DNA of 64,000 bases from Rossellomorea pakistanensis. GTDB taxonomy: Bacteria; Bacillota; Bacilli; Bacillales; Bacillaceae_B. The notes under the pieces are model-generated. The model saw nothing but the letters and a program-made list of their open reading frames with translations. It had not been told where the DNA came from and made no database searches. Position numbers and translations under genes: made by a program. The stretch covers positions 434,001 to 498,000 of the forward strand of contig NZ_JAFBDZ010000002.1 in the NCBI RefSeq assembly GCF_016908495.1, in the 5' to 3' direction. Of this stretch, positions 34,323-44,119 are shown one piece after another; position 1 is the stretch's first letter; each line of letters opens with the position of its first letter.

Positions 34323-35201
34323 TCAAAGCCGAAAATTAGATAAAAATCTCAAAAACTCTTTCTGTAATTGATGATTATATTTCATAATGGCATACGTATT
34401 TGCTTCAGGGAGGGGAAACGAGTGGGAATCTACTTGTAATAGCCTTCCTTCAAGCAACTCTCTTCTGACAGTAGATGTCGGAAGATAAGAGACACCTAGT
34501 CCTTCGACAATAAACCGTTTGGTAATATGGACTTGCGAGACCTTCATCGTGCGGATACTAGGAAAAAACAGTTTCACGGTTTTACTTAAACGATCCCAGT
34601 AGCCAGGATGGTTATGCGTTAATAAGTAGTTCGACGATAATACTTCTTCCTCATCTAATGGGAAAGCTGATTCGAAGTCCCTTCCATCATGGGGAGCCAC
34701 TAATATAACTTTATCTTGGTAAAGGAGAATATTTTCAAGGTCAGAGTGATAACTTGGCAAGCATGAAATTCCGATATCGACTTCTTCATTTAAGACCGAT
34801 TTCTCAATCTCCTCGGATTCAATAATTTTTACCGTAATCTCCACTTCTGGGTGTTTATCAAGATACTTTTTAAGGGCATAAGGTAAAATGGTATCGGCAA
34901 TAAGAGGGGAGATGGCTATCGATAACTTTGTTGTATACCCTTGACTATGTGTTTGAAGATCTGCCATTCCCGATTCATACACTTCCATTAAATTTTTCGC
35001 ATGTTTTAAGTATCTTCTACCTTCTTCGGTCAGCTTCACTTTTTTTCCTTCTCTCTGAAACAATTGGACTCCAAGCTCTTTTTCTAGCTGTTTAATATGA
35101 ACAGTAACAGTGGGTTGTGAAATAAATAAAAGTTCGGCTGTTTTTCTAAAATGACTGCATTCTGCTGCTGTTAAAAACGTTTTAATCCAATTTAATTCCA
35201 T
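34323..35201 (-). CDS. citR: LysR regulator CitR
   Basis: A 292-residue LysR regulator: winged helix with AELLFISQPTVTVHIKQLE at the N-terminus and an effector-binding domain. It is transcribed divergently from a 367-residue citrate synthase, exactly as citR and citA are in B. subtilis. The length also matches CitR. By analogy it would repress or modulate the minor citrate synthase gene. The 109-bp shared spacer is nearly all A and T and holds dyad-rich ATTAAT sequences suitable for LysR binding. Confidence 0.85.
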   Translation of the reverse strand: MELNWIKTFLTAAECSHFRKTAELLFISQPTVTVHIKQLEKELGVQLFQREGKKVKLTEEGRRYLKHAKNLMEVYESGMADLQTHSQGYTTKLSIAISPLIADTILPYALKKYLDKHPEVEITVKIIESEEIEKSVLNEEVDIGISCLPSYHSDLENILLYQDKVILVAPHDGRDFESAFPLDEEEVLSSNYLLTHNHPGYWDRLSKTVKLFFPSIRTMKVSQVHITKRFIVEGLGVSYLPTSTVRRELLEGRLLQVDSHSFPLPEANTYAIMKYNHQLQKEFLRFLSNFRL

Positions 35202-35310
35202 AAAAAGACTCCTTATTATATTTTTTAATTAAATTATTTAAAAATATTTAATATTATTAATTAATTCATTATTATACACTATTAGTAAAGAAGGAAAGGA
35301 GAGATTTTCG
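35202..35310. promoter_or_regulatory. Divergent citR-citA promoter region
   Basis: This AT-rich 109-bp region separates the two starts and contains several T-N11-A type dyads around AAATATTTAATATT and TTAATTAATTCATT. The exact operator cannot be fixed from sequence alone. Confidence 0.5.
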
Positions 35311-36414
35311 ATGATTAGTCAAGGGTTAAAAGGAGTAGTGGCAGCCCAAACGAGCATCAGCCATATTGATGGGGAAGAAGGTCAACTCATCTATAGGGGG
35401 GTTGAAATAAGAAGGTTAACGAAAAAGTATTCCTTTGAGGAAATAGCCTTCCTGCTTTGGCATGGAACTTTACCATCTAAAGTTGAATTGGAGAATTTGA
35501 AAAAGGAGTTAAAGAAAAAACGAGTCTTATCTTCTGCGGTTAAGTCCATTATCGATCAACTTCCTCGAAATATGGATTTAATGAGTGTAATAAGAACGAT
35601 TATTTCAGCAGAAGGAACAACAGATTACAAATGGAAACCCACCATTTCTCAAGCCATAAAGCTAACGGCTATGGTTCCGACGATTATTGCTTATTGGCAA
35701 AACAAGCTTGAGGACAAAACTTGCCATGAACCCCAATACGAAATGGACCATGTAGAAAACTATTTGTACATGCTTACAGGTAGTACTCCCTCAAAAGCTC
35801 ATGTGGATGCTTTAGAAACATATATGATATTAACACTAGAGCATGGCATGAATGCCTCTACTTTTTCCGCTAGAGTAACAGCTTCCACTGAATCAGATAT
35901 GGTATCTGCGATTACGTCGGCCATCGGTACAATGAAAGGGCCTTTACATGGTGGAGCGCCTTCAGGAGTCATCGAGCTCTTAAATGAAATCGGTGAAGCA
36001 GACAATGCAGAGAAAGTAATTAGAAGAAAAGTCGAGAACGGGGAAAAGCTAATGGGATTTGGCCACCGAGTGTATAAAACACATGATCCAAGGGCCGTCG
36101 CTTTAAGGAAGAAGTTATTATCTTTAGGGGGAGAGGATAGCTGGCTGGATCTCGCTATACATGTTGAAAATACTGCGATAGAAGTGTTAAACGAACTGAA
36201 GCCAGGGCGTTCCTTGTATACTAATGTGGAGTTTTACGCAGCCGCTATAATGAAATCTATCAATATGGCAAAAGAACTCTTTACCCCTACCTTTACAGCA
36301 AGCCGTGTCGTCGGCTGGACAGCTCATGTGTTAGAGCAAGCAGAACATAATACGATTTATCGCCCACAATCGGAGTATGTTGGGGAGTTTAAGAATCCAA
36401 CTGCCTTTGAATAG
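35311..36414 (+). CDS. citA: Citrate synthase (minor, CitA-type)
   Basis: A 367-residue citrate synthase with both family signatures: LHGGAPSGVIELLNEIGE around one catalytic His and GFGHRVYKTHDPRA around the other. It condenses oxaloacetate with acetyl-CoA. Length and divergent pairing with citR point to the minor enzyme CitA; methylcitrate synthase activity cannot be excluded. GAAAGGAGAG precedes the ATG. The last 18 bases of the gene are part of a 236-bp tandem duplication that continues downstream. Confidence 0.9.
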   Translation: MISQGLKGVVAAQTSISHIDGEEGQLIYRGVEIRRLTKKYSFEEIAFLLWHGTLPSKVELENLKKELKKKRVLSSAVKSIIDQLPRNMDLMSVIRTIISAEGTTDYKWKPTISQAIKLTAMVPTIIAYWQNKLEDKTCHEPQYEMDHVENYLYMLTGSTPSKAHVDALETYMILTLEHGMNASTFSARVTASTESDMVSAITSAIGTMKGPLHGGAPSGVIELLNEIGEADNAEKVIRRKVENGEKLMGFGHRVYKTHDPRAVALRKKLLSLGGEDSWLDLAIHVENTAIEVLNELKPGRSLYTNVEFYAAAIMKSINMAKELFTPTFTASRVVGWTAHVLEQAEHNTIYRPQSEYVGEFKNPTAFE

Positions 36415-36935
36415 CAAGTGGTTTTACTTTAAGACCGTGGTGTCAGTCCCTACCATTGAGGTGGGGATTTTGATTTGGGCATATGTTTCATATAAATTTA
36501 TATGATTTTTGTTGGTAGTGACGGACCCCTATGCTCCTGAGTTGAGTGTGCTGAAGGGCGTTATCTAGGGGAGTGGTTTGAAAAGTGTGTGTTTCATGGT
36601 TTTTTTGATTGGTTAATTTCTTCGTTTTGATGCCAACTGCCTTTAAATAGCGAGTGCTTTTACTTTAAGACCGTGGTGTCAGTCCCTACCATTGAGGTGG
36701 GGATTTTGATTTGGGCATATGTTTCATATAAATTTATATGATTTTTGTTGGTAGTGACGGACCCCTATGCTCCTGAGTTATGGGTGCTGAACCCTGCTAT
36801 CGGAGAGAGGACCTTTTGAAAAGTGAGTGTTTCATAGAACTTTTTATAGGTTTGTTTCTACGTTTTGAACTCTTCTGCTTTTGAATAGGTGTCTGCTTTT
36901 TCTTTTAAAACCGTGGTGTCACGTCTACAGCTTTT
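36397..36935 (+). repeat. 236-bp tandem repeat starting in the 3' end of citA
   Basis: Copy 1 (36397-36632) begins with the last codons of citA. Copy 2 (36633-36870) repeats it, including the pseudo-end CCAACTGCC followed by an in-frame-like TAG. A partial, diverged third copy runs from 36871 to about 36935. The core at 36422-36543 and 36658-36779 is 122 bp with no difference I can see. Each core has an 18-bp perfect palindrome TCATATAAATTTATATGA and imperfect outer arms (GTCCCTACCA with TGGTAGTGACGGAC). No gene fits the 807-bp gap. Confidence 0.9.
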
Positions 36936-37221
36936 ATTCACCCTCTATTGTTTTACATCGTCTTATCTAGTAAACTCCACCCTCTTTCTATTAAATAACC
37001 CCAAATCATTTTTAGTTTGCCTAGGAGAAACTCACCAGAAAACGTACTATAAACATATTTATCATCATTTTTTCGTAAAGAGATAGTACTTTCATCACAT
37101 AAAAAAACCCCGATTGTAGAAAGAAACAAAGAAAACTAAAATGGAAGTGTGGGAATATTCTAAACAATTAAAGGAGGGTAGGAAGAAAAATTATAACTAA
37201 TAAAGAGAGAGTGGGAAACCG

Positions 37222-40200
37222 ATGAAAGTTAGTTCCATAATGAAAAAAACAGCAGTGATGACCTTATCTGCAGGATTGCTAGTTTCACCAACAACTTCCA
37301 ATTTCAACATTTCTGAAGTAAGTGCAACCGAACGAAGCACCGAAGACATCTTATCCTCTTTAACCAGTGAACAAAGAAAAGCCTTAGAACAGTTACAATT
37401 GAACACCGATGGCGGACTAATAGGGTTTAAAAGCGGAGATTTCTCCTCACAGAAAGAAACCTCCGTTATCGTCCAATTTAAATCGAAACCTAGTAAAGTA
37501 GCAGTTCTAGAAGCTGCCTTAAAAGGCGAGGAGTTAAAAAAAGAAAAAGCCGATGCAAAGGTAGAAAAAGAACATAAAACGTTTAAGGCAGACATCCAAA
37601 AAATCTTACCTCAAGAGAATCCCAAATCAAAAAGCATCTCAAGTTCCATCACCCATACATTCAAAAAAGCCTATAACGGTGTATCTATGACATTGCCAGC
37701 GGATCAAGTCGAACTTCTTCTGCAATCAGATGTTGTCCATGCTGTCTATAAAAATCACAGTTTTACGGTTGATCCTATTAAGAAAGAGCTTCCGAAAGAT
37801 GTTAAGAAAGAAGTCACCACTTCTGTTGAAAGTATTCCTTACTTAAAGATTGATGAATTACATAAGGAAGGGATTACGGGAGAAGGCGTAAAAGTAGCTG
37901 TTCTTGATACGGGGATTGATTATAAGCACCCCGATTTAAAGGATGCCTATAAAGGTGGATATGATTTTGTTGATGAAGATAAGGATCCAATGGAAACGAC
38001 CTATAAGGATTGGGAAGATTCAAACCAGCCTGAAATTAATCCTTTTACCGGCTCAAGCTATTATACATCTCATGGTACTCACGTTTCCGGAACAATTGTT
38101 GGTCAAAATGAAAATGACAGTGAAGTGTCTGTAGTAGGTGTAGCGCCAGATGCGGATCTTTATGTGTATCGTGTGCTGGGACCTTACGGAAGCGGAACCT
38201 CTGAAGATGTTATCGCCGGTATTGAAAAAGCAGTGGAAGACGGAATGGATGTTATGAACCTTTCATTAGGTGCATCGGTTAATGATCCGTATTATCCAAC
38301 GAGTACAGCGATTAATTATGCCGTTTTAAACGGTGTAACGGCGGTTGTTTCTGCAGGGAATTCCGGACCAGGCTCTAACACAGTCGGGTCACCAGGTACT
38401 GCTGCATTAGCTTTAACGATTGGTGCAAGTGATGTTCCCGTTGAGCTAACTGCGTTTACAGGTAGTGTATCAGGGGGTTGGTCCACTGAGCTCGTAAGTA
38501 TGGGAAGAAGCTTTGCGGATGATTTTTCTAAACTAGAAGGTCAATCCCTTGAACTGGTCGATGTAGGTTTGGGTACACAAGAGGATTATACAGGCAAAGA
38601 TGTTGAAGGGAAAATTGCTTTCGTCCAGCGTGGGAATTTTGCCTTAGCTGACAAAATCAAATTTGCCAAAGAACATGGTGCAGCAGCTGTGATCATGTAT
38701 AACAATGTTGACGGTCAGATTGGTCATAACCTTGGTGAATCGACTACATTTGTCCCTGCATTCTCTATGACCAAAGCAGCAGGCGAGCAATTAAAAGCGA
38801 AGATCGCTCAAGGGAATACGGCATTTACCTTCTCCAATTTAAAAGAAGCGCAAACAGAAGGAGATAAACTGGCAGACTTTAGTTCAAGAGGACCGGTCAA
38901 TGATAATTATGATATGAAACCAGAGGTCGTTGCTCCTGGGGTAAGCGTGCTTTCTACCTTACCTTCTTATATGACAAACCCTGAAAAACAAGAAGATTAT
39001 AAATATGCCTATGGACGTCTTTCTGGAACATCAATGGCGGCACCGCACACAGCTGGAATCGCAGCCTTATTATTAGAATCGAATCCAGAGCTTGACCCTG
39101 ACGATATTAAAACGATTCTGATGAATACGGCGGATCCTTTAAATGGTGAGTATAGTCTATATGAAGTGGGGGCTGGTCGTGTAGACCCTTATCAAGCTAT
39201 TCATGGAGATGTGAAAATGCAAGTAACCGATGAAACGCTCATTCCAGATGGTGCTGGTTTTGTAACGGTTAAAAATCCATCTGGTGATCTTAGCTTTGGT
39301 AATCACTTTGGTGCAGAAGGAAGTTATGTGCGAGAGAATAGAAGCATTAGTTTCACAAATAACAGTGATATAACCAAGAACTTTACTGTTTCTGTAGAAG
39401 AAAATGTGGCAGAAGGTACGAACAGCCTAAGTAAAAATGGTGTGGCTGTTAGTACAAGCAAAAGTATTAAAGTAAAAGCGAATAAAAAAGTGAAAAAGAA
39501 TGTCTTCTTAACGGTGCCGAAGACAGCAAAAGTGGGTCTATATGAAGGATTCATAACACTCACGAATAAAGAAGATTCATCTGATCAGTACCGGATTCCA
39601 TTTAATTTTAGAGTTACGAAGGAGGGCTTACACTATTTAGATATATTAACGCCTTCCATCACACCACCCTATTTAAATCAAGAAAGAACGCTACTGGACA
39701 ATCGATTTGGAGTTATGGGTGTATTTAATTTAAGCTCACCGACGGAAACAATGGATGTCGTTCTTCAAGATGGAAAAACAGGAAACGATCTGGGTCTAGT
39801 CGGAACGATAAACTTAAGTGATAGTCCACTAGATAGAGAACTATTCCTATTTGGAGCTTTTAACGGGCAGTATTACCAATTTACAGGGGATTCAAAGCAG
39901 CCGATATCAGAAGAAGTGAGCTTTGCAAAGCCTGGTCACTATCAATTAAAATTTGTGGTAACGGGTAAATCAGGAAAAGTGACGAAAGAAATCCGTGACA
40001 TATTCATCGATATTGAGGATCCAACGTTTGAAAGTTCACTAGATGGTCCATCGCCATTCCTTGAATACAAACCGGGTCAAGCAACATACCCATTTAATAT
40101 TCAAATTACCGATCCACTCGTAGAGGAAATGCAGAACGCTGGAATAGAAATTGATCAATCTTCAAATTCAGTGATTTATACTTGGAATTCTCCTTTCCCA

Positions 40201-41310
40201 TCTAATCCGATTCCAATGGATGAGAATGGAAAATGGGTAGAGGAAATTGCCATGGAAGAATCGATCCCAGCACTGAGATTTACCATGTCTGGACTTGATT
40301 CTGCAGGTAATTCGCCATTAACCAAAGAATATTTCTTTGTCAAAGAAGGGACACCAGTCACATATGCAAAGAGTGATGTCAAAAAAGTAAAAACAGCTGA
40401 AACGGTTCAAGCTCAAGTATTCTTGGATAATGTAAGTGATGCTAAAGAAGTGACTTGGAACTTTAAAGAAGAATGGGGCGAGTCAATGGAAGTGATCGAT
40501 GCCAAGCTTGCCAATGGAGTTTCAGACAAAGCATCAATAACAGTAAATGGTGATGAGGTGAAGGTAACCTTTAATGATACCAATGAGACATTTGACCAAA
40601 CGGCAGTCGTGGATGTAACCGTAAAGATAACGGATAAAACCTTCATTACTGGGACTAGTATTAATCCTACGGCTACTGTAATAAATGATCAGAATGAAAC
40701 AAGTACACTATTAAATGCTGGAGATAGTATAGAGGTCGATCCACAATATAATGCAGCTTATGGTTATGTATTAGCGGAAGGGTTCCGTAATCCTGAGAAT
40801 GATCTACTCGAGAGCAGAGATTGGTCGAAGGTTGGGGGATCTGTGAAGTTTATAGAATCCGAAGGAACCGTAGTGGACGCTACTTCGTTAGTAGAGGACA
40901 GAGGAAATTACAGAGTAGGAAAACTTCCTTTAAGTAAGGATCCATATACTTTAGAGATCAAAGTACCTGGTCACTTTGAGGTTCACAGTAAACAACGTAT
41001 TGGGTTTGAATACAAAGGTGAGCTCTTTGGTAAAAATCATTATGTCAACCCAATTGATATTACAGCTGGTGATGTCAACCAAGACCAAGTCATTGATGTT
41101 TTAGACGCTATTGACATTCAAAAAGCTTGGGAAACCGACAACCGTGCGGCTGATATCAACTTTGATGGGACGGTTGATGCGAAAGATATCGCGTTCGTTA
41201 AGAAGAATTACTTATCACAAAACGAATTTGTTGAAAACCCACCAGCGCCAAAAGAAAAACATGATGGGAAGACATTAGAAAGTATTTTAGAAGAGTTGGG
41301 TATTGAGTAA
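37222..41310 (+). CDS. Secreted Vpr-like subtilase with dockerin domain
   Basis: A large secreted protease of 1362 residues: signal peptide (1-36), I9-type propeptide (about 78-185), and S8 catalytic domain with Asp229 (VAVLDTGIDYKHPD), His284 (SHGTHVSG) and Ser604 (GTSMAAPH). A PA domain (about 445-545) is inserted before the serine. Beta-sandwich domains follow, then a stretch at about 1047-1165 resembling a cohesin fold. The end is a type I dockerin-like pair of calcium loops (GDVNQDQVIDVLDAIDI and ADINFDGTVDAKDIAFV, about 1279-1335). B. subtilis Vpr is about 800 residues, so this is a much enlarged form. It is monocistronic. Confidence 0.92.
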   Translation: MKVSSIMKKTAVMTLSAGLLVSPTTSNFNISEVSATERSTEDILSSLTSEQRKALEQLQLNTDGGLIGFKSGDFSSQKETSVIVQFKSKPSKVAVLEAALKGEELKKEKADAKVEKEHKTFKADIQKILPQENPKSKSISSSITHTFKKAYNGVSMTLPADQVELLLQSDVVHAVYKNHSFTVDPIKKELPKDVKKEVTTSVESIPYLKIDELHKEGITGEGVKVAVLDTGIDYKHPDLKDAYKGGYDFVDEDKDPMETTYKDWEDSNQPEINPFTGSSYYTSHGTHVSGTIVGQNENDSEVSVVGVAPDADLYVYRVLGPYGSGTSEDVIAGIEKAVEDGMDVMNLSLGASVNDPYYPTSTAINYAVLNGVTAVVSAGNSGPGSNTVGSPGTAALALTIGASDVPVELTAFTGSVSGGWSTELVSMGRSFADDFSKLEGQSLELVDVGLGTQEDYTGKDVEGKIAFVQRGNFALADKIKFAKEHGAAAVIMYNNVDGQIGHNLGESTTFVPAFSMTKAAGEQLKAKIAQGNTAFTFSNLKEAQTEGDKLADFSSRGPVNDNYDMKPEVVAPGVSVLSTLPSYMTNPEKQEDYKYAYGRLSGTSMAAPHTAGIAALLLESNPELDPDDIKTILMNTADPLNGEYSLYEVGAGRVDPYQAIHGDVKMQVTDETLIPDGAGFVTVKNPSGDLSFGNHFGAEGSYVRENRSISFTNNSDITKNFTVSVEENVAEGTNSLSKNGVAVSTSKSIKVKANKKVKKNVFLTVPKTAKVGLYEGFITLTNKEDSSDQYRIPFNFRVTKEGLHYLDILTPSITPPYLNQERTLLDNRFGVMGVFNLSSPTETMDVVLQDGKTGNDLGLVGTINLSDSPLDRELFLFGAFNGQYYQFTGDSKQPISEEVSFAKPGHYQLKFVVTGKSGKVTKEIRDIFIDIEDPTFESSLDGPSPFLEYKPGQATYPFNIQITDPLVEEMQNAGIEIDQSSNSVIYTWNSPFPSNPIPMDENGKWVEEIAMEESIPALRFTMSGLDSAGNSPLTKEYFFVKEGTPVTYAKSDVKKVKTAETVQAQVFLDNVSDAKEVTWNFKEEWGESMEVIDAKLANGVSDKASITVNGDEVKVTFNDTNETFDQTAVVDVTVKITDKTFITGTSINPTATVINDQNETSTLLNAGDSIEVDPQYNAAYGYVLAEGFRNPENDLLESRDWSKVGGSVKFIESEGTVVDATSLVEDRGNYRVGKLPLSKDPYTLEIKVPGHFEVHSKQRIGFEYKGELFGKNHYVNPIDITAGDVNQDQVIDVLDAIDIQKAWETDNRAADINFDGTVDAKDIAFVKKNYLSQNEFVENPPAPKEKHDGKTLESILEELGIE

Positions 41311-41325
41311 AATAGAAAGATAAGT

Positions 41326-41375
41326 AAAAGAAAGAAATCCCCTACTGTTGATAAAGTAGGGGATTTCTTTCTTTT
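41326..41375. terminator. Strong bidirectional terminator
   Basis: A perfect 20-bp stem (41326-41345 with 41356-41375, arms AAAGAAATCCCCTAC and GTAGGGGATTTCTTT) with a 10-nt loop and T-rich ends in both directions. It lies between the protease gene and the converging hypothetical gene. Confidence 0.9.
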
Positions 41376-41401
41376 ACGCAATTCGACGAAAAACTTCAAT
41401 T

Positions 41402-41662
41402 CTACACCCAGGTTTCCACTATTTTAGGATCATCCTGAGGTGTTCTGGGAATGTGATTAAACTGATCAGGAATCTCTTTTCTTATGGACTCTAGACTCGG
41501 TCTCATCAATAAATAATGTGTAGGTTTGTCTAAGTCGAATAAACGGGCAACATACATTTCTTTAAAATCGTCTGGGCTTGCATACACACAAATTAGAGGC
41601 ATAGCATAATCTTGTAAATTAATTTCCTCGAATGAGTTTATGATGGTATCTTGGTTGATCAT
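41402..41662 (-). CDS. Hypothetical protein
   Basis: An 86-residue protein with no recognised domain (INSFEEINLQDYAMPLICVY, then YLLMRPSLESIRKEIPDQFN). It appears to be a real gene because GAGGAGGG stands 6-7 bp before its ATG and a terminator lies just past its end. No membrane segment or signal peptide. The function is unknown. Confidence 0.65.
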   Translation of the reverse strand: MINQDTIINSFEEINLQDYAMPLICVYASPDDFKEMYVARLFDLDKPTHYLLMRPSLESIRKEIPDQFNHIPRTPQDDPKIVETWV

Positions 41663-41827
41663 TGGAACCCTCCTCGAAATTATTAGATAATACAGAATTC
41701 TCTCTTCTACTATACAGCATTTCGATTCTCTTTTCTTCTTGTTTTAGGTCTTCTTTTTCCTATTTAGAAAGAAGAGGAGCTGATTGATAGTGGATTTTAC
41801 AATTAATCTTCAAAGGATAACCTAGTT

Positions 41828-42346
41828 TTACTCCAAGTGGGAGATACTATTTAAAAATCGGATAAGTCGATAGGGGTGATGAGTATATTCGAGAAGATGG
41901 ATTCCGGTATTACTGGAATTGAACCAAACATCATTTATTGTCGATGGTATTTGTAAAAAGCTTTCAATCATTTTGGTAATCATTCCTCCATGGGAAATGA
42001 CGGCAATCCGCTGATAATTTTTACTGTTCTCATTAATATAGGATAAGACATTTTGAGCCCGTAGTCTAAAATCTAATTCACTTTCACCATCCTGCATCTC
42101 ACGTAAATTTTCTAAGAATGCCGCTGGACGTTGGATCTCATTTGATAAGGTTTCGGCAGTTTTCCTAGCACGAAGCAAGGAGCTAGACCATATGTATTCC
42201 GGTGGAAACTCTTCAGATATACGCCTGCACATTTTTTCCACCTGTTCAACCCCCTTAGTCGTTAAGGGTAAATCCGTACTGCCTTCATAATTCTCTTCTA
42301 GAAAATCATCTTCTGATTCACCATGACGAATTAATAGGATTTGCAT
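41828..42346 (-). CDS. Histidine phosphatase family protein
   Basis: A 172-residue phosphoglycerate mutase-like protein with the RHGESEDD motif near the N-terminus (His phosphorylated during catalysis), the second Arg in SSLLRARKTAE and the proton-donor region ISHGGMI. It acts on a phosphomonoester of unknown identity. It stands alone; upstream lies a 21-bp repeat array. Confidence 0.88.
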   Translation of the reverse strand: MQILLIRHGESEDDFLEENYEGSTDLPLTTKGVEQVEKMCRRISEEFPPEYIWSSSLLRARKTAETLSNEIQRPAAFLENLREMQDGESELDFRLRAQNVLSYINENSKNYQRIAVISHGGMITKMIESFLQIPSTINDVWFNSSNTGIHLLEYTHHPYRLIRFLNSISHLE

Positions 42347-42444
42347 AATAGCACCTCGAATTAGTTTTTTTATTCTAGTTCATAATTCAATCTTACTATT
42401 AATAAATCCTTTAAATTCCCTATAAGTGCTTCCCTAATTGAGAT

Positions 42445-42580
42445 TTATTTGAGCGAAGGCAGCCCAAATATGAGCCAAAGTTCTGATTTAATGAATCAGC
42501 CAGTCCAATTTATGAGTCAAGATTATAAGTTTATGCTTCAAGCCGTTTCATGATCGAAGGCAGTCCAAGTATGGGTTAAA
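42445..42580. repeat. 21-bp repeat array with ATGAGTCAA core
   Basis: ATGA- or TTGA-type motifs (ATGAGCCAA, ATGAATCAG, ATGAGTCAA, ATGCTTCAA, ATGATCGAA, ATGGGTTAA) start at 42449, 42470, 42491, 42512, 42533, 42550 and 42571. All intervals are 21 bp except one of 17. CAGTCCAA or CAGCCCAA follows in several units. No gene in this 344-bp gap. Confidence 0.8.
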
Positions 42581-42690
42581 TAGTTTTCATCAAACCATAT
42601 AGTTTGGAACAGCCTCCTAGTTCACCACACTTAATTTCTATTTTTACCCCCATTTAAATTCTACTATTTTAATAACATAAAGAAATTCAT

Positions 42691-42864
42691 CTAAATAATC
42701 GGATAATATTGTTCATATTGTGGATGACAGTAATAGGGCGGCCTAGGTCCGTTTTTCGGCATTTTAAATGTATAAGGGTTAGAATTATACAATACTTCTA
42801 CTTTTTCATCACTATGATCCATTAACAATACCTTCACTTCAGGATTATATATAAAGTAGTCCAT
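42691..42864 (-). CDS. Small hypothetical protein
   Basis: A 57-residue protein (MDYFIYNPEVKVLLMDHSDE start) ending in a proline- and tyrosine-rich tail (GPRPPYYCHPQYEQYYPII). AGAGGAGG 8 bp before the ATG at 42864 sets the start. The longer frame to 42993 has no ribosome binding site. The Tyr/Pro-rich end is reminiscent of small spore-coat proteins, but this is only a compositional hint. No function known. Confidence 0.6.
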   Translation of the reverse strand: MDYFIYNPEVKVLLMDHSDEKVEVLYNSNPYTFKMPKNGPRPPYYCHPQYEQYYPII

Positions 42865-43029
42865 ATCTTGAACCTCCTCTAAATCCAGTAACTTCCTTCC
42901 ACAATATTCAACACTATACCTGAATGAGCCGGTACAATTATTAATAAAGGCGAAAATGATAAGAGCCATGCACTGAAATCGCCCATGCAACATAGAGTAA
43001 CCCGACTTATGTTTTTGAGGAGGTTACCC

Positions 43030-43965
43030 ATGAAACAGGATGATAAATATCAAAAGAAAACAACAGATCGAGAGTATCCTATGTATCCTAATTATGGAAA
43101 AATAACGCGCTACCAGGACACTGCGATTACTGTGCCAGAACAGCGTCAGCTCAGGCAGCCTGGTGTAGAAAAATGGATGGTGCCAAGACCAATCATTGAA
43201 AATCCGAATTATAAAGGAAGCGGAAAACTAACAGGAAAGGTTGCCCTTATTACTGGTGGTGACAGTGGGATTGGAGCGGCAGTAGCCATTTCCTTTGCAA
43301 AAGAGGGGGCTGATATTGCTGTTTCCTATTTAGATGAACATGAAGATGCGGAACGAACAAAATTGAGAATTGAAGAACTTGGGCAGCGATGCATTTTGAT
43401 GCCTGGTGACCTGAGAAATAAACAACAATGTATGGATATCGTTGAAGAGACAATTAAAGCATTTGGGCATCTCGAAATTCTTTGTAACCATGTCGGAATT
43501 CAGTTTCAGCAATTAAGTTTACTGGATATTTCAGATAAACAATTTGATGATACCTTTAAAGTAAATATTTACTCTCATTTTTACACCACCAGAGCAGCGC
43601 TTCCGCACTTAAAAGCGGGAAGTTCCATCATTAATACATCTTCCGTTGTGACTTTTGATGGCAATAAACAATTAATTGATTACACCGCGACAAAAGGAGC
43701 GAATATAGGCTTTACCCGTGCTTTGGCAAATAACTTGATTGATAAAGGTATACGGGTAAACGCTGTTGCGCCTGGCCGAATATGGACTCCCTTAATCCCT
43801 TCGAGCTTTTCTGCAGACGAAGTTACACTTGCAGGAAATCCAATGGATCGTCAGGGTCAGCCATTTGAACTTGCCCCTACTTTTGTCTACCTTGCCTCAG
43901 ATGATTCCCGTTTCGTAACCGGCCAAACCCTTCATGTGAATGGCGGACAATGGACGTCTTCCTAA
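43030..43965 (+). CDS. Short-chain dehydrogenase with N-terminal extension (YhxC/YdaD-like)
   Basis: A 311-residue SDR with a 45-residue leader rich in P and Y, as in the Bacillus stress-linked YdaD/YhxC group. The NAD(P) motif is TGGDSGIG and the catalytic set is Ser in NTSSVVTF with Tyr-x-x-x-Lys in [10 protein letters not shown]. The oxidised substrate is unknown. GAGGAGG precedes ATG 43030; the ORF could extend 15 codons upstream without a site. Confidence 0.88.
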   Translation: MKQDDKYQKKTTDREYPMYPNYGKITRYQDTAITVPEQRQLRQPGVEKWMVPRPIIENPNYKGSGKLTGKVALITGGDSGIGAAVAISFAKEGADIAVSYLDEHEDAERTKLRIEELGQRCILMPGDLRNKQQCMDIVEETIKAFGHLEILCNHVGIQFQQLSLLDISDKQFDDTFKVNIYSHFYTTRAALPHLKAGSSIINTSSVVTFDGNKQLIDYTATKGANIGFTRALANNLIDKGIRVNAVAPGRIWTPLIPSSFSADEVTLAGNPMDRQGQPFELAPTFVYLASDDSRFVTGQTLHVNGGQWTSS

Positions 43966-44119
43966 AATGACCTAAGTGCCTTGCGACCAATTTTCATCTC
44001 TTTGGGAGAAAAAATGTCGTTTCATCTACCTGTAAAATCATCAAGGCATTTTAAAGATGAATATTTTCTTCCAAAGTAAATGATACATATACTGATGACC
44101 TAAACTTAAAATGATAACA

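Noticed and set aside
36889-37086. 65-residue open frame before the protease gene
   Set aside because: It starts inside the third, decayed copy of the 236-bp repeat and has no ribosome binding site or recognisable family.
42865-42993. N-terminal extension of the 57-residue protein
   Set aside because: AGAGGAGG lies inside this stretch immediately before ATG 42864, so the longer reading is not the gene start.
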